Shown here: positions 49,580 to 60,800 of the stretch, piece after piece | Position numbering within the stretch: the stretch's first letter is position 1 | How the letters are laid out: each line of letters begins with the position of its first letter | Assembly: GCA_032358165.1 (NCBI GenBank) | Contig: JAALGY010000017.1 | Coordinates: forward strand, 2,480,001-2,544,000 | Origin: Diplosphaera chodatii | Taxonomy: Eukaryota > Chlorophyta > Trebouxiophyceae > Prasiolales > Stichococcaceae | Length of the DNA stretch: 64,000 nt | Direction of reading: 5' to 3' | Notes under the pieces: model-generated | Database searches by the model: none | Seen by the model: only the letters and a program-made list of their open reading frames with translations | What the model was told of the DNA's origin: nothing | Position numbers and translations under genes: made by a program

Positions 49580-49801
49580 ATGAGCAGGGCAGGCAGTAAA
49601 ACAGCAGAAGCGGGGCGAGCACTGCTGCAGAACGTAACAAGCCCGCAGGTCTGGCGACTGGTGCCTTGGTCGGCTCGCCTGCAAGACATGGAGCCAGAAG
49701 ATGCCGCAAATATTCCTTTCGGGCCGCCAGCGTGGCGCCAGCGTTCACAGATCCCGGCACCCGGCACGAGCACAACTTGGGGGAACTTGCAGAAAACTTG
49801 A
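49580..49801 (+). CDS. Possible small protein or first exon, unrecognised
   Basis: An open frame from ATG at 49580 to TGA at 49799-49801 would encode about 73 residues (starting MSRAGSKTAEAGRALLQNV, then VWRLVPWSARLQDMEPED and NIPFGPPAWRQR). The Trp/Pro-rich, well-mixed composition looks more protein-like than the surrounding frames. It may be a short gene or the first exon of a longer one. No family was recognised and no downstream partner exon could be linked. Confidence 0.25.
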   Translation: MSRAGSKTAEAGRALLQNVTSPQVWRLVPWSARLQDMEPEDAANIPFGPPAWRQRSQIPAPGTSTTWGNLQKT

Positions 49802-52800
49802 CAGGTGTATCAAGGTATGGCAAGTCGCGCAGGTCCGTGGGCATCACTTGACTTGATTGACGGCCGCTGAATCAGCTGCTGCCAGGCCGTCTCACACTTC
49901 AAGGTTCCCACTTCAGGGAGCCCCTACACCCAGGCCCCATGCTCACTTTGCAAAGCGCTTGTTACGCATGTCATCAGATCAATGAAGCCTGCCTTCACAG
50001 CTGCGTGCTGCTGGCAACCACCTGTGCTGCAGCGGTCAGTTCCTGCGCTGTGCCTGCTGCTATGCGATCTGTGTGGTGTCCGGAACCTCCTCTCTGTTGC
50101 GGCTGACCATCAGTCAAACACGTCTGCAGCCAGAGGCAGGGTCCGGTAGTATGCTGGGTGTCACAGCAGGGTGACACACGCCGCAGGGCGCAAATTGCCC
50201 TGCAGCGCAGGATTGCATGAGGTGATGGCAGCCAGGCGCTGCCGCAGCCAGCATGCATGGCACATCACGGACATCAGGTCTGCCACCCAAACGCCTGCTG
50301 AGGGTCGATGAAAAATCCAGGTGAGCCGCTGCACTGGTTTCAGGATTGTATGACTGCGCTGCACAGCGAGCATTGTGATCATGCACCTCAGCTGGCGCAG
50401 CTGATGCTGACAGTCTGTGCCCAAGCCAGGCAGGCGCATGGCACCCAACTCTGCAGGACTATCATGGCGCTGTTTATGCAATAGGTTGCGGGTGCCAAAG
50501 TGCAGCCTGCCGCTGCAGGCCAGCAGACTTGATCCAGATGTAGCTCTTGACGCGCTGCCAGTGAGCAGCCGCGCTTCGCAGCCTGGCAGCGCTGCCATGC
50601 AGCTAGCTCCGCAGCCGTGCGTCATGTCAGTAGCACACATGGCGCAAGGTGCGGCGTGGCATCATCAGGCCGCATGTGCCAGTGAGCGTATGGTTGTCGT
50701 GGAGCGTTGGGCCGTCAGCATGCGCCAAACACATTCAGCGATACACCCTGCTGCACAAGTGTCAACACCCAACTGCAGCACGGACCTGCTTGCAGGTGGT
50801 GGGTGGGGCGAAGGCGCACTGCCGCTGTGTGCCACCTGTGGTTTCAGCCTTCGCATGGCAAGGTGCAGTCTGCTGGCTGGTGCACAGTGTAAGTAGGCCT
50901 GCCTGCCAGCACTGCCAACTGCATTGACGAAGCGCACTATCAGACTGGGTCCCGATCAGCAGCTGCTGCTGGCGGGCAACCCGTGCCTGCTCAGATGCTG
51001 CTGGCATACACCTCGACAGATTGCCGTATGTTCTGTATCATGGGTCACCTCATATCCCCGCAGGTGAATGTCAGTCGGACACAGAGAACAGGCGCCTCAG
51101 CGGGGCCGCGCAGGAGGCTTCATCTGAGCCTGTGGCTGATGGAGCTTTGAGCGGTGCTGCAGTATGCCGCTTACTGCAAGGTGCAGCACCCTGTTGGCTC
51201 TGGCATGTGGGCAGTGCTGATCAACAGACTCACTCGCCATGGCAATGCTCAGCACTTGCTGTCAGTGCTGCCTTGCCTTGTCCATCTGACGATCCAGAGA
51301 GCGCAGCCAGGGGTTTGCTAATGCAGGCCGTCCTCTCACCGTGACCACTGGCCACACCAGGGTTGCCAGTGCAGCTTGCCAGCCACAGCGGCCTGCCCGG
51401 CGTTGGCAGCGTCAACATGCGCCGCCGTGTCACAGTCTGGCTGCAGCCGGCAGGGGCAGGCGGGCCGCCAGTGCTCGGCGACAGGAGCAGCAACAACAAA
51501 GCCAGTAGTCAACGATGACCGAGCAGCAACAATGACCGCACCTGCCGGCGGCGCAGCGGCGAATGCTGCCTGTGAGTCGCGTCGATAGAAGCGCAGGGGG
51601 CCGCGAACAGGGCGCTGCTGGGCAGAACCCAAACTGGCGGCGGCAGGCGGCAGCGGTGGCAGCAGCAGCAGCAGCTGCGGCTGCACTCACGCTGGAGAGC
51701 AGTGGCACTTTGGCTGCTGCTGCGCTGCTGGTGAGCAGCCTTCTCGAGGCGCAGCAGCTGGCTGCAGCGCCGGCGGCGCATGCCACATGGCGGCGTGTGA
51801 TACTGACACGGCAACATCGCGACGTCAGACAGGTCGGGCAGGGTCTGTGTGCACTCATCAGCTGCAGACAGCCGTCATGTGCTGCATCAGATCAGCAACT
51901 CTGCTGCCCGAGCCCAGTGGCGCTGCATCTTGCTTTGCACATACACGCATCTGTAGCAGACACAGTGACATCATGTGGAGATGCAGTTCTGACAGCTCAG
52001 CTGGCTTGAGGGCGGCCCAAACCTGACACAACGCGTGGCTGGCAGGGACATGTGCAGCAGCATACAGCTGACGGCAGGGGGCCGGCAGATGCGGGCCGGC
52101 GATGTTGGTCGGGCCAGGCAAGGCGGCACAGCTCACTGCCATGACGGCAGAGCGTGCAGCGGCAGGCTCAGCCATGTGCTGCTGGGGTGGCTAGACTCCA
52201 AGTGCCCGCCTGCCGCTGAGCAGCAGCTGATGGGTGATGCACCATGTGTGGCCTAGTTCGTGCTCCCAGAACCAGCATGGTGCACCACTGCTTTGCAGCC
52301 CTGTGTGCAGTACGTGTTCAGCCCAGATACGGACCCCGCTTAGCCAGAACATGTGTGTGTGTGTGCTTGAGCGGTGCACGTAGGCGGTTTCCACCTGAGC
52401 ATCAGTTTGGCTTGCTTGGCAGCTGTCGAGTGGTGACACAGCAAGCCAGAGCTGGCATGGCAGCATTGCGCAGTGCACTGAGCAATCTGATGGATGTTGC
52501 ATGCTGGAATAATGGAAGCTTTCGCATGGCTGATGTTTCCCTTCCGCAACCTTCAATCCCACAAGTATCGATATGTACCAGCAGTGCCCTGTCTTCATGC
52601 ATCGCCTGTCGCTCGGTGAACTTATTCGACATTCGGAAAAGGATGCCATCCACGCAGAATCCTACTCGGCATGTCCAACAGGTAGGTGCGTGCTTGGCCT
52701 CCTGTGAGGACCTTGATGATGATGCACATTTCCAGGTTAGTACTCGGCAAAGGTTTGCCGGATGACGAGGAGGATTCCATGTCGTCCGTTAGGACGCGCG

Positions 52801-52999
52801 GGGGCCGCCGGATCTGTACAGCTGTAGGTGCCGGGTGCAAAGGCATATGTGGGGCTCCGGATTCCCCGCCCTGCAGCGGTTCGAAACCTCCGATATCAGG
52901 TTCAGGCGCGCCGTCGTGCCGGACACAAGCCTCCTCACGCTCACCACCTCTAACCCCGTTCACCCCAGTCTCCTTCAGCGTCTGCCACAAGACAGCGCC
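49802..52999. other. 3.2-kb stretch without a recognised gene, upstream of CRP-B
   Basis: No known protein family was recognised on either strand. A plus-strand frame at 51060-51343 (GECQSDTENRRLSGAAQEAS onward) and an Ala-rich frame near 51625-51790 could be exons of an unidentified gene, since their composition is protein-like, but no consistent splice model emerged. The last few hundred bases before 53000 should include the CRP-B promoter and 5' UTR. Confidence 0.3.
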
Positions 53000-54747
53000 A
53001 TGGTCGCCGTCAAGTTCATGCTGCTGCTGCTGGTCGCCCTGGCTGCCCTGTTCGCAGCCGCACCGGTCGCCGAGGCCAAGGGCAAGGTGCGGGCTGTAGA
53101 CCGCTTTTCCCCTGCTCTGAAAGCTATACAGAACTGAAGTAGCCGCGGCTGCCGCGCGATGTTGCTGCTGTACGTGGCAAATACTTGCATGCATGCATGC
53201 TTTCGGTTGCACGGACTGCCGTGCTGTAGGATGTTGCACTGCGGGCCGCCTCCTGCGCGACGCGCCATTTCAGCGTTGGCAGCCTTGCCTTTGCGTATCA
53301 GTTTGCAGCCTAGTGCTCGAACGAGTGCCCACCTCAGCCGCCTGCCTCTTGCGCGCATCATTTTCACCGCGCCGCTCACACGCGCGCAGGCCTGTACGAG
53401 CTTGCGTGAAACAGCGCCAATGCTCCTGTCCATGGCTGCCGTGGCGTTGGGATGCTGATGGCTTTGGATAGTCATGCATTCCAGCCGCCAGTGCTTTGTC
53501 CAACAGGTCCCGTAACGAGTGACGGGCCAAGAGGATCTTCTGCTCCAGTTGCCACCCTGTGCCCTGTGCTCGCGCGACAACGGCTACTCAAAGCCGTCGT
53601 GCACGCCCGCGATTCGCATGTTGTTCTTCAGGGCATCAGTTCGTGGTTGCGAGGCGAGTGGGCCGCGATGTCAGCACACAGGCCACTTCTTGTCCGAACA
53701 CCACGCAGCATATTCCTCCCCCGCCTTGCGCGTGCAGCAGCGCAGCACATCACGCAGCCGTCATTGATGAGTTAGACAAGTGTCGGGCTGCATCAGATGC
53801 GCGTCGGAATCATCAGGCCTTTCCCTTGACATTTTGTGCGTCAGGAAGTTTCGACAGCCCACTTACCAGGTGATTTGATGCTCTGCAGTGGTGTCACAAA
53901 TCAGGCTACGATGGTGTGGCCTGCGCCAAGGCCCGCGCAGCCAAGCGCTTCCTGTGGAAGAAGTGCGCCGCCGGCCTGGTGCGTGCCGATCTGCTGTTCA
54001 CATGTTGTGAATTTCTAATCTTCGATTTGGACCCCTGAATCGTGCTGCCCTCAGTCAAGCACTGCCAGGTGGCCTGCGCTGTGCAGGCCTGCAGATGGCT
54101 TTGTGAGAACAGCATTGAAACGTGTCAGTTTCTGATGTGCGCTTGTGCTGACACATCGCTTTCTTGAGTGTTGCAGCGCATCAAGCTGACGACATCCCAG
54201 GAGACCTGCACCCGCCGCCCGGGACGCTGCTCATACACCGTCGTGCAGGCTGTTGTCGGCAACAAGGTGCGCACCCTGTGTTGCTCTGTATGCATGTACC
54301 CTGGCATGCTGCATGTGGGAGAAGTCCCCTGGATGCTGCTCGCAGTCTGCTCATGGCGATCAGGGTGTTGGCTAGGAGTACTCGTGACATGTCACGCATG
54401 GCCAGATGGCAAAAAATCTAATGCATCGCTGCCCCCATGCTGCAGGCTGTGTGGGACCGGTACGATAAGTGCGAGCACGCCCAGGTGTGTGGTATTGCGG
54501 CAAGTGCATGATGCCGATGTTGTTATCTATGTGCTGGTGCATTGCCGCCAGCCAATATCATGTGCACACCCAGCTGTATCGGTAGCTGCCACGTTGTACA
54601 CGCCACACCGTTCGCAGCCATGCCTTGTGCGCAGTGCAGCTGATATCCTGGTGCATCGCCTCACTGCAGGGTGTGTACATCAGCACCTTCACCCGCCGCG
54701 GCGCCAACCTGGGCAACAAGCTGTGCAAGTACGACAAGGCCTGCTAG
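53000..54747 (+). CDS. CRP-B: small secreted basic cysteine-rich protein, 127 aa
   Basis: Second member of the cysteine-rich family. Exons 53000-53086, 53889-53978, 54177-54266, 54446-54484 and 54670-54747 are phase 0 and encode 127 residues. The signal peptide (MVAVKFMLLLLVALAALFAA, ending PVAEA before KGK) differs clearly from that of CRP-A. From exon 2 onward the translated protein appears identical to CRP-A (WCHKSGYDGVACAK, ETCTRRPGRCSYT, VWDRYDKCEHAQ, GVYISTFTRRGANLGNK, CKYDKAC); the base changes seen are synonymous. The introns are largely unrelated in sequence, except for some similarity in the intron just before the last exon. All introns here use GT donors. Function is unknown; secretion and four disulfides are inferred from the signal peptide and eight Cys. 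Confidence 0.86.
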
Positions 54748-55248
54748 ACTATCAACGCTGCGAAGCACTATGGAAACCGAGATGCAGAGGTAGTAGCATA
54801 GCCTGAAGTCGATGCTTCACCAGCACGTAGTGTAGGCGTCCGTGACGCCGCAACAGTTAGCAAACTGTTGTGATGCACAGCATTGCCGCCGCCTGCTTTG
54901 TCACGCAATGGTTCCAGGCCATGCCCTATGTGAGCATTGCATGTGCTGGTAATGAAACTTGCACTGGTTGTCTGCACATCATATTCGATGTCCGATTTAT
55001 AGTAGCATCCCCCTGCAGAGATACTATTCCCAGCTACCTCCTCTGCTTCCGGATACATAATCTCCCGTACCGTGCATATTCTTTTGTGCGCCGTCCCAAC
55101 CCTCTGATTCCGATTCCCTAGCGCGTCGCAGTCCGCCTCAAAGCCGCCTGAGCGTCTTTAAGTCGCACAAACCACCTCCACTCACTTCTGCTCCCAGCAC
55201 CCACGCTGTCAGCAACTTTCCTACCAGACTCTAAGCTACACAACCGCA
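54748..55248. promoter_or_regulatory. Region between CRP-B and CRP-C, with CRP-C promoter
   Basis: About 500 bp between two plus-strand family members. It contains a GNATATNC match (GCATATTC, 55074-55081) about 170 bp upstream of the CRP-C start. No additional coding exon was seen. Confidence 0.45.
55074..55081. promoter_or_regulatory. P1BS-like site upstream of CRP-C
   Basis: GCATATTC fits GNATATNC. Its extended context GCATATTCTTTTG matches the element at 41373 upstream of CRP-A (GTATATTCTCTTG), at a similar distance from the start codon (about 170 against 195 bp). CRP-B has only an imperfect match (GCATATGT near 52844). Confidence 0.35.
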
Positions 55249-57026
55249 ATGGTCGCCTTCAAGAGCCTGTGCGTTCTGCTGCTGGCCGTCGTTGCCGCCT
55301 TCTTCATGGCGGCGCCCATGGCCGCCGAGGCCAAGGGGGTGAGTTTTTGACGCTGTATCTTGACCGTGTTGCGATGTGTGCAGCGCGAGCCTTGGCTCCA
55401 AGGTTCGTTGATCAATCCGGAGGTCATTGTCCCGCATGCATGCCTGACAGCTGACTCTGCAGTCAGGACGCGACCGCACAACCATTTCAAGGTTACTTTG
55501 CAAGTCATCGAATGGAGCATGCGTGCCCGGCACGCCATCTTGTGCGCTGCATCGGCCAACCTGGCGCGTGCTCACGGAAGTTCACCGAGCCTGTGAGCTA
55601 CGTACGGGCAGCGTCTAGCCACAGCGGCGCCGCAGGCAGCTATCCGTGGCTGCTCCGCTGGGTTTGCTGCATGTTGCAACGGCAGCTGTGCCGTTTGCTC
55701 GGTATATGCGGCCGCGGACCGCTGTTAAACCTCCCACACGTCGGGCGCGTGGCGGCGGTGTGTCTGTACCTTTGACGCACTTGGGGATTCCCTGTGCCGC
55801 ATGGTTGTTGCAACTGTCAAGGTGCACAGTAACCAGCTTGCGCGTTGCGTCGTGTTGCGCCGTCCGCGTATGGCTGACGGCGGCCGCTTTCGTGCACACG
55901 TCGCATATCCGGTATCTTGTTGTCACCCATGCATCGAAGCATCTAGTCAACTGGCATGCAGCTGACGTGCACAGTCGCGTGACCTTGGCACCTATGTCCT
56001 TGGCCTCAGCTTGCATGCAGCTGTCAGGCGCGGCAATGCTGACTGCAGATTGCCTGGGGTTGATGTAACCAGTCACCAACCGGCCAACGACCGAGTGCTG
56101 CAGGGTGGCCCTTGTCGATCAGTTGTGAGGCCCTTTCGCAGGTTACCAGCCAGACACGTCTGCGACTTTGCAGCATCGCGACATGCTTGTCAACTACTTG
56201 GCTTGTAGGCCACAGGATAGCCAGCTTAGCCACGGCTGAGTCGATAGTGGCACACGTGTTGCGCGGCTGCTGATGCAGTGATGATAACAAGTCTCATCAC
56301 ACTCGACCTGTTGACGTCAACCTGTGCTGATGATCCTGGTGCCCTGCTGCTGCAGTTCTGGTGTCACAAGTCAGGCTACGATGGTGTGAGCTGCGCCAAG
56401 GGCAAAGCCGCCAAGCGCGCCATCTTCGCCAAGTGCGCCAAGCCACTGGTGAGCCCCCGAGCCCTGCGCTGGCCTGCCCCTGTGCTATGATGTCCTCTGC
56501 ACACATCTGATGCCCGCTGCCGCAGCAAATCAAACATGCTATACCCCTGATCAGCTGCCGCTGCTGATGCTCGTGCCATCTGCCCAGTACCAAACTGACG
56601 CATCGGCTGCCTGCTGCTGACGCTGCGCTGTGTTCCACCTGCCGCAGAGGATTCAGCTGTCCGTGCGTGAGGAGAAGTGCACCCGCCGCCCGGGACGCTG
56701 CTCGTACACCCTGGTGCAGGTCCTGAAGGGCAACAAGGCCACCTGGGACCGGTTCTCCGCCTGCGAGCGCAAGCAGCGTGCATACACCGTGCGCATTTCA
56801 TCCGCCGCCTGCCTATGGCTGCCTGTGTGTTGGCAGCCCTGCGACCTGTGCGTGTGTAGAGTCATCTGTGCTATCGACTCGTGTCTGCTGTGCATGCTGC
56901 TGCTGTGTCGTATTGAGCCCTGGTGTTGTGTAGAGGTCTGATGGCCTTCTGTACCTGCAGGTGACCTTCACCCGCCGTGGCGCCAACCTGGGCAACAACA
57001 TCTGCAAGTACGACAAGGCCTGCTAG
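55249..57026 (+). CDS. CRP-C: small secreted basic cysteine-rich protein, 129 aa
   Basis: Third and more diverged family member. Exons 55249-55338, 56356-56448, 56648-56788 and 56961-57026 give 129 residues. The signal peptide (MVAFKSLCVLLLAVVAAFFM, ending PMAAEA) precedes KG. The mature protein keeps all eight Cys (FWCHKSGYDGVSC, AKC, EKCTRRPGRC, SAC, NICKYDKAC), with substitutions such as RIQLSVREEK for RIKLTTSQET and LKGNKATWDRFSACERKQ for VVGNKAVWDRYDKCEHAQ. Exons 3 and 4 of CRP-A/B are fused here, with no intron after GNK, and the donor that follows is moved 12 bases downstream so that RAYT replaces GVYI-type residues with no change in alignment length. Function is unknown; conservation of the eight cysteines despite other changes supports a real secreted fold. 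Confidence 0.86.
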
Positions 57027-57815
57027 ATACTTAGTCTGCCAGCATGAAGATGGTATGAAGATAGTTCACGGAAGCACAGCAGAAGAGTAGATATCACGCA
57101 GCAGAAGCCGCACTGAAGCAAACTTCACAGCCTCGAAGCAACATGAAACTGTGAACCCTTTTTGAAGTGACAGCAGCTGTCGCCGCTGTTTTCATCCATC
57201 TTGAAACCCTTTGCATATCAACTTGGAGCAGTGCATCGTGAAATATTTTGCTGCTGCAGCACTTGGCTACCTTGATGTTCTGTGTGGTTCTCCACTTGAC
57301 AGCATCTGGTGCTGGGTTTGCACTGTAAGTACAATATCATCTGCAACATTGTTGATTAAATTAGACCAGCCCACAATATGCACTGCTGTTACAACATACA
57401 GCACATGCAGCATCAAACATGAGTGTACATGCCATGCTGCAAGGACGTCTACAGAGAAAAACATGCATTGGCGACTGCTGAGTTATCCGTTGTGCAGCAC
57501 ATCTGGTGAAGTGACGAACCTACTCCAATCGTCTGAAATTGATGCCCATACAGCACGTCATCTGTTTTCTGCCAGCATCACCATAAGCCCAGACTGGTGC
57601 ACTGCTGGTCGTCGCACAAGCTGCCAGGCTGCTGTGGTGCTGCGAATGAGATGGCCAGCAACAATCACCCCTGCACAGCGCAGGCAACAACAGGAAGTGA
57701 TGCTGTGCTCCAGTCACGTGAGCTTCACTGCTACACAGGCTGGCACCGAAGCACTGTGTAGACTGCAGCTGCAACGTGCTGCATCGTCAATGCACAGCAA
57801 AGTACACGCATCTGC
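57027..57815. other. Convergent intergenic region, CRP-C / lipase-2 3' ends
   Basis: About 790 bp. A plus-strand open frame (57211-57870, 219 codons) shows no recognisable domain and overlaps the 3' end of the minus-strand lipase, so it is not called. A TGTAA lies at about 57325. Otherwise only UTR-like sequence is seen. Confidence 0.4.
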
Positions 57816-60800
57816 TCATCTGTCTGCTTGCACAGCACACCGTAGTGACTCCGACACCCAGCAGGTGTAGTACAGGAAATGCTGGACAGTGGATGCGCTG
57901 TCCAACACACAGCCAGCCGTGAAAGCCAAAGTGAAAATCAGGTCATTGACGGGCGCTGCGCGCACCGGGATCATGTCGCGGATGACGTGGCGGGTGGCGC
58001 CGCCGTGGCGCGAGGGCTCCGAGTCGCTGCCCGCGGACCGGCGCCGCTGCAACCGCCCCGCCAGGTCGCCTGCGGATGCTGTGGAAGAGCGATCTGGCAT
58101 GGTGTGGCGCAGGTCCAGCACCAGCTGTGGCGCAGGTCCAGCACCAGCAGGCGGGCGGTGTGAACACATGAACACGATGGCTGGCAGCAACTGGCAGGCT
58201 GCTGCCAGATCGCAGGTCGCAGCCAAACACATGCGGGGCGGGCCCACCCGCAAAGTGGCTGAGGCGGCCGCGGGTGGAGCCGTGGCCGTGGCCGCCGGCT
58301 TCGGGCGCGTCGCTGGCGCTGCCGCCCCCCTGCCCGCTGGCGCTGGACGGTGAGCTGGACGCCCTGCCGGACAGCACCAGGCGGGTCACAACTTGCTGGC
58401 ACATGAAAACGCAACCCTGCAGCGGCACCCGGTACTGCTTCCAGAGCGCCAGTGGCCGCTGCGCACTTGCGACATGTCCTGCGCCCACGGGCCTGCAGTG
58501 GACAAGCAGAGTGGCAGGCTGGGCGTGGGGGCGTGCAGGGAGAAAGCAGGCGGGGGCGGCACCCGTGGCTGAGGGCGCCGACGCTGTTGTTGAGGGCGAT
58601 GGAGCGCAGGCGGTCGACGGGCGCGTGGGGCTGCACCGGCTCCGCGCCCCCCGCCTGCTGCTCCAGGGTGCCCGTCTCCCGGCCCCCCGTCAGCACCGCC
58701 TGCACGGCAGCGGGGTGCAGGTGCACGTCAGACCGCGTCATGGACGGCTGGACCAGGCAGGCGCTGCTGCCCAGCATGCCGTCCCAGGGTCAGTAGTGCT
58801 GATCGGAAACCCGCACAGCCTGCCTGGTCACACGTACGAAGAGCAGCACATCCGGCAGCACAGGATGCACGTGCGGAAATGCCACTGCTAGATTGGTGGA
58901 TCACGGCGCATGCCTGCAGCGAGCCGACGAGGCTGGTGGTGTAGTGGTCGCTGGTCATGCGCGGGCTGATCAGGATGCCTGCAACAGCAGGCACATCTGG
59001 CTCAGGCCGAGATGGGCGGTTCTCTAATTGATGAACATATGCAGTCAGGCATCATGTGGTGCTGCCCTCAGTGCAGCACGCCTTCCCACACACATGCAGG
59101 GCAGTGACAGCGGCTCAGCAGATCCAGCAGGCCGCACCCTCGTCAATGACTTCCTGTGGGTGGACCCACACCGCGTCCCACAGCCGCTCATACACCACCT
59201 GCAGGGGACCGAAGCCAGCTTCAGCCGCACAGCGTTCGCACCGTCACACGTGCTTGCCACACGTGGGGCATCACAAGCACTGAGCCCTGCCTCTGGTGCG
59301 CGGCCAGCAAGTGACTCGGCAGACAAGCAGCCGTGCGCTGGAGCAGGTCCACCAGCGCAGCGTCTCCACACCTTGTCGTCATCCTCGGGGCTGGCTTCCG
59401 CTGCCGCCGCTTCCTCCGCTTCCGCCTCCTCGTCCAGCTCGCTGCCGCTGCTGTCCAGGTCGTCGTCGGTGACGCGGCTGCCGATGCTGCCGCCGGGGCC
59501 GCGCCGGCCGCCGGCGTCGCTCTCGTCGCTGACAGGCGCCAGCTCATCCACAGCGGCGTCGGCGATCGCGTCCAGGTCGGTCGTGTAGGTGTCGCGCAGC
59601 GGGCCCCTGACGCCTGCACCACAAGTGAGTGGGTCAGAGTCCACTCTGCTTGCCAGACCCTGTTTCTGGTGGGACGCCTGAACCCAGCAGGGGTGCCCTC
59701 GTGCGGTGCAGCTGGCGGCGAGCGGGCACAGCCCCGCACCTGGGGCGCTCTGCTGCCGGGCTGCCTTCGAGCGCTTCCGCTTCGGGTGCTTCCTGGCGCC
59801 GGGGGGCCGTGTGCTGCCTGCGCGCCCCGCTGCCCCGGGACCGCCAGCTGGCGCCAGCTCCGCCTGGGCGCTGGGGGCGGCCGCCAGGGCGGCTGCGTCC
59901 AGTGGGGCGGACGCCGACCTGTCCGCCAGCGTCACGCCGCTCGCCTCGCTGGCGAGCTGCCGCCGCAGCGCCTCCTGCGCACCCTCGAACGCCGCCGCGT
60001 CGCCGTCGCCTGCCCGGGCCTGCAGACGGACAACCTTACCAGGTCGAAAGTTCAGGGCGCAGGCACTCTGGTGACAGTCTGTTTTTGTTGCGTGGTCGAC
60101 TGCTGGACATGGTACCCAGGGTATAGTGCTGGGTATAGTGCTGGCGCTTAGCCCGTACCCCATTACATGTATAAACATGCAACCAGTTGGCGACCACAGA
60201 TGCGATGTACGCTGTGGACAGCTGGGCAGTCAGCACCTGGTGGTCTGCGACCCGCCCCAGCTGCGTGCCGCCCGCAGAGGCGTGCGGCGTGGCCTGCACC
60301 GTGCCGGCGGCCACGTCCGCGCTGGTGGCGGGCACCAGCCCCGTGTCCCGGCTGCGGCGCAGGCCCTGCGGTGGCACCGGCGGCAGTCGGCAGTCAAGCA
60401 GCACCGGCAGCTGGCCAGCACAAGCTTGGACCACGTCACCAGCTCCTACAGCTTCACACTCCGCAGACAGACCACACGGCTATCACGAGCATTCTGGAAA
60501 TCCTCAGTAGCAGGCAGGGTGCCGAATTCCCGTCCAAAGCAGCACCTCGTGCTGGGGCAGGGCTGCCGCGGGGGAGGCGGTGGGCGGCGGCGGCGCCACC
60601 GCCGCCTCCGGCAGCCACATGTCCAGGGACGACACCCGGCTGCCGCGGCCGCCTGCTGGCACACCACACATCTGGCTGGGCAGGCACACAGTCCCAAGTC
60701 CCTGGTCCATCGCCATGCATCACAACCAAGCCAGCCTGCTGAGGTGCTGCGTTTTGGGGGCACAGGGCTCCAGGCAAGGGAGACAGCTGCGTGCCTGCCC

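Noticed and set aside
52622..53239. Minus-strand open frame over the CRP-B first exon
   Set aside because: Antisense to the CRP-B signal-peptide exon, which is supported by its paralogues.
57211..57870. 219-codon plus-strand open frame between CRP-C and lipase 2
   Set aside because: No family resemblance, and its end overlaps the minus-strand lipase 3' region; the local composition explains the lack of stops.
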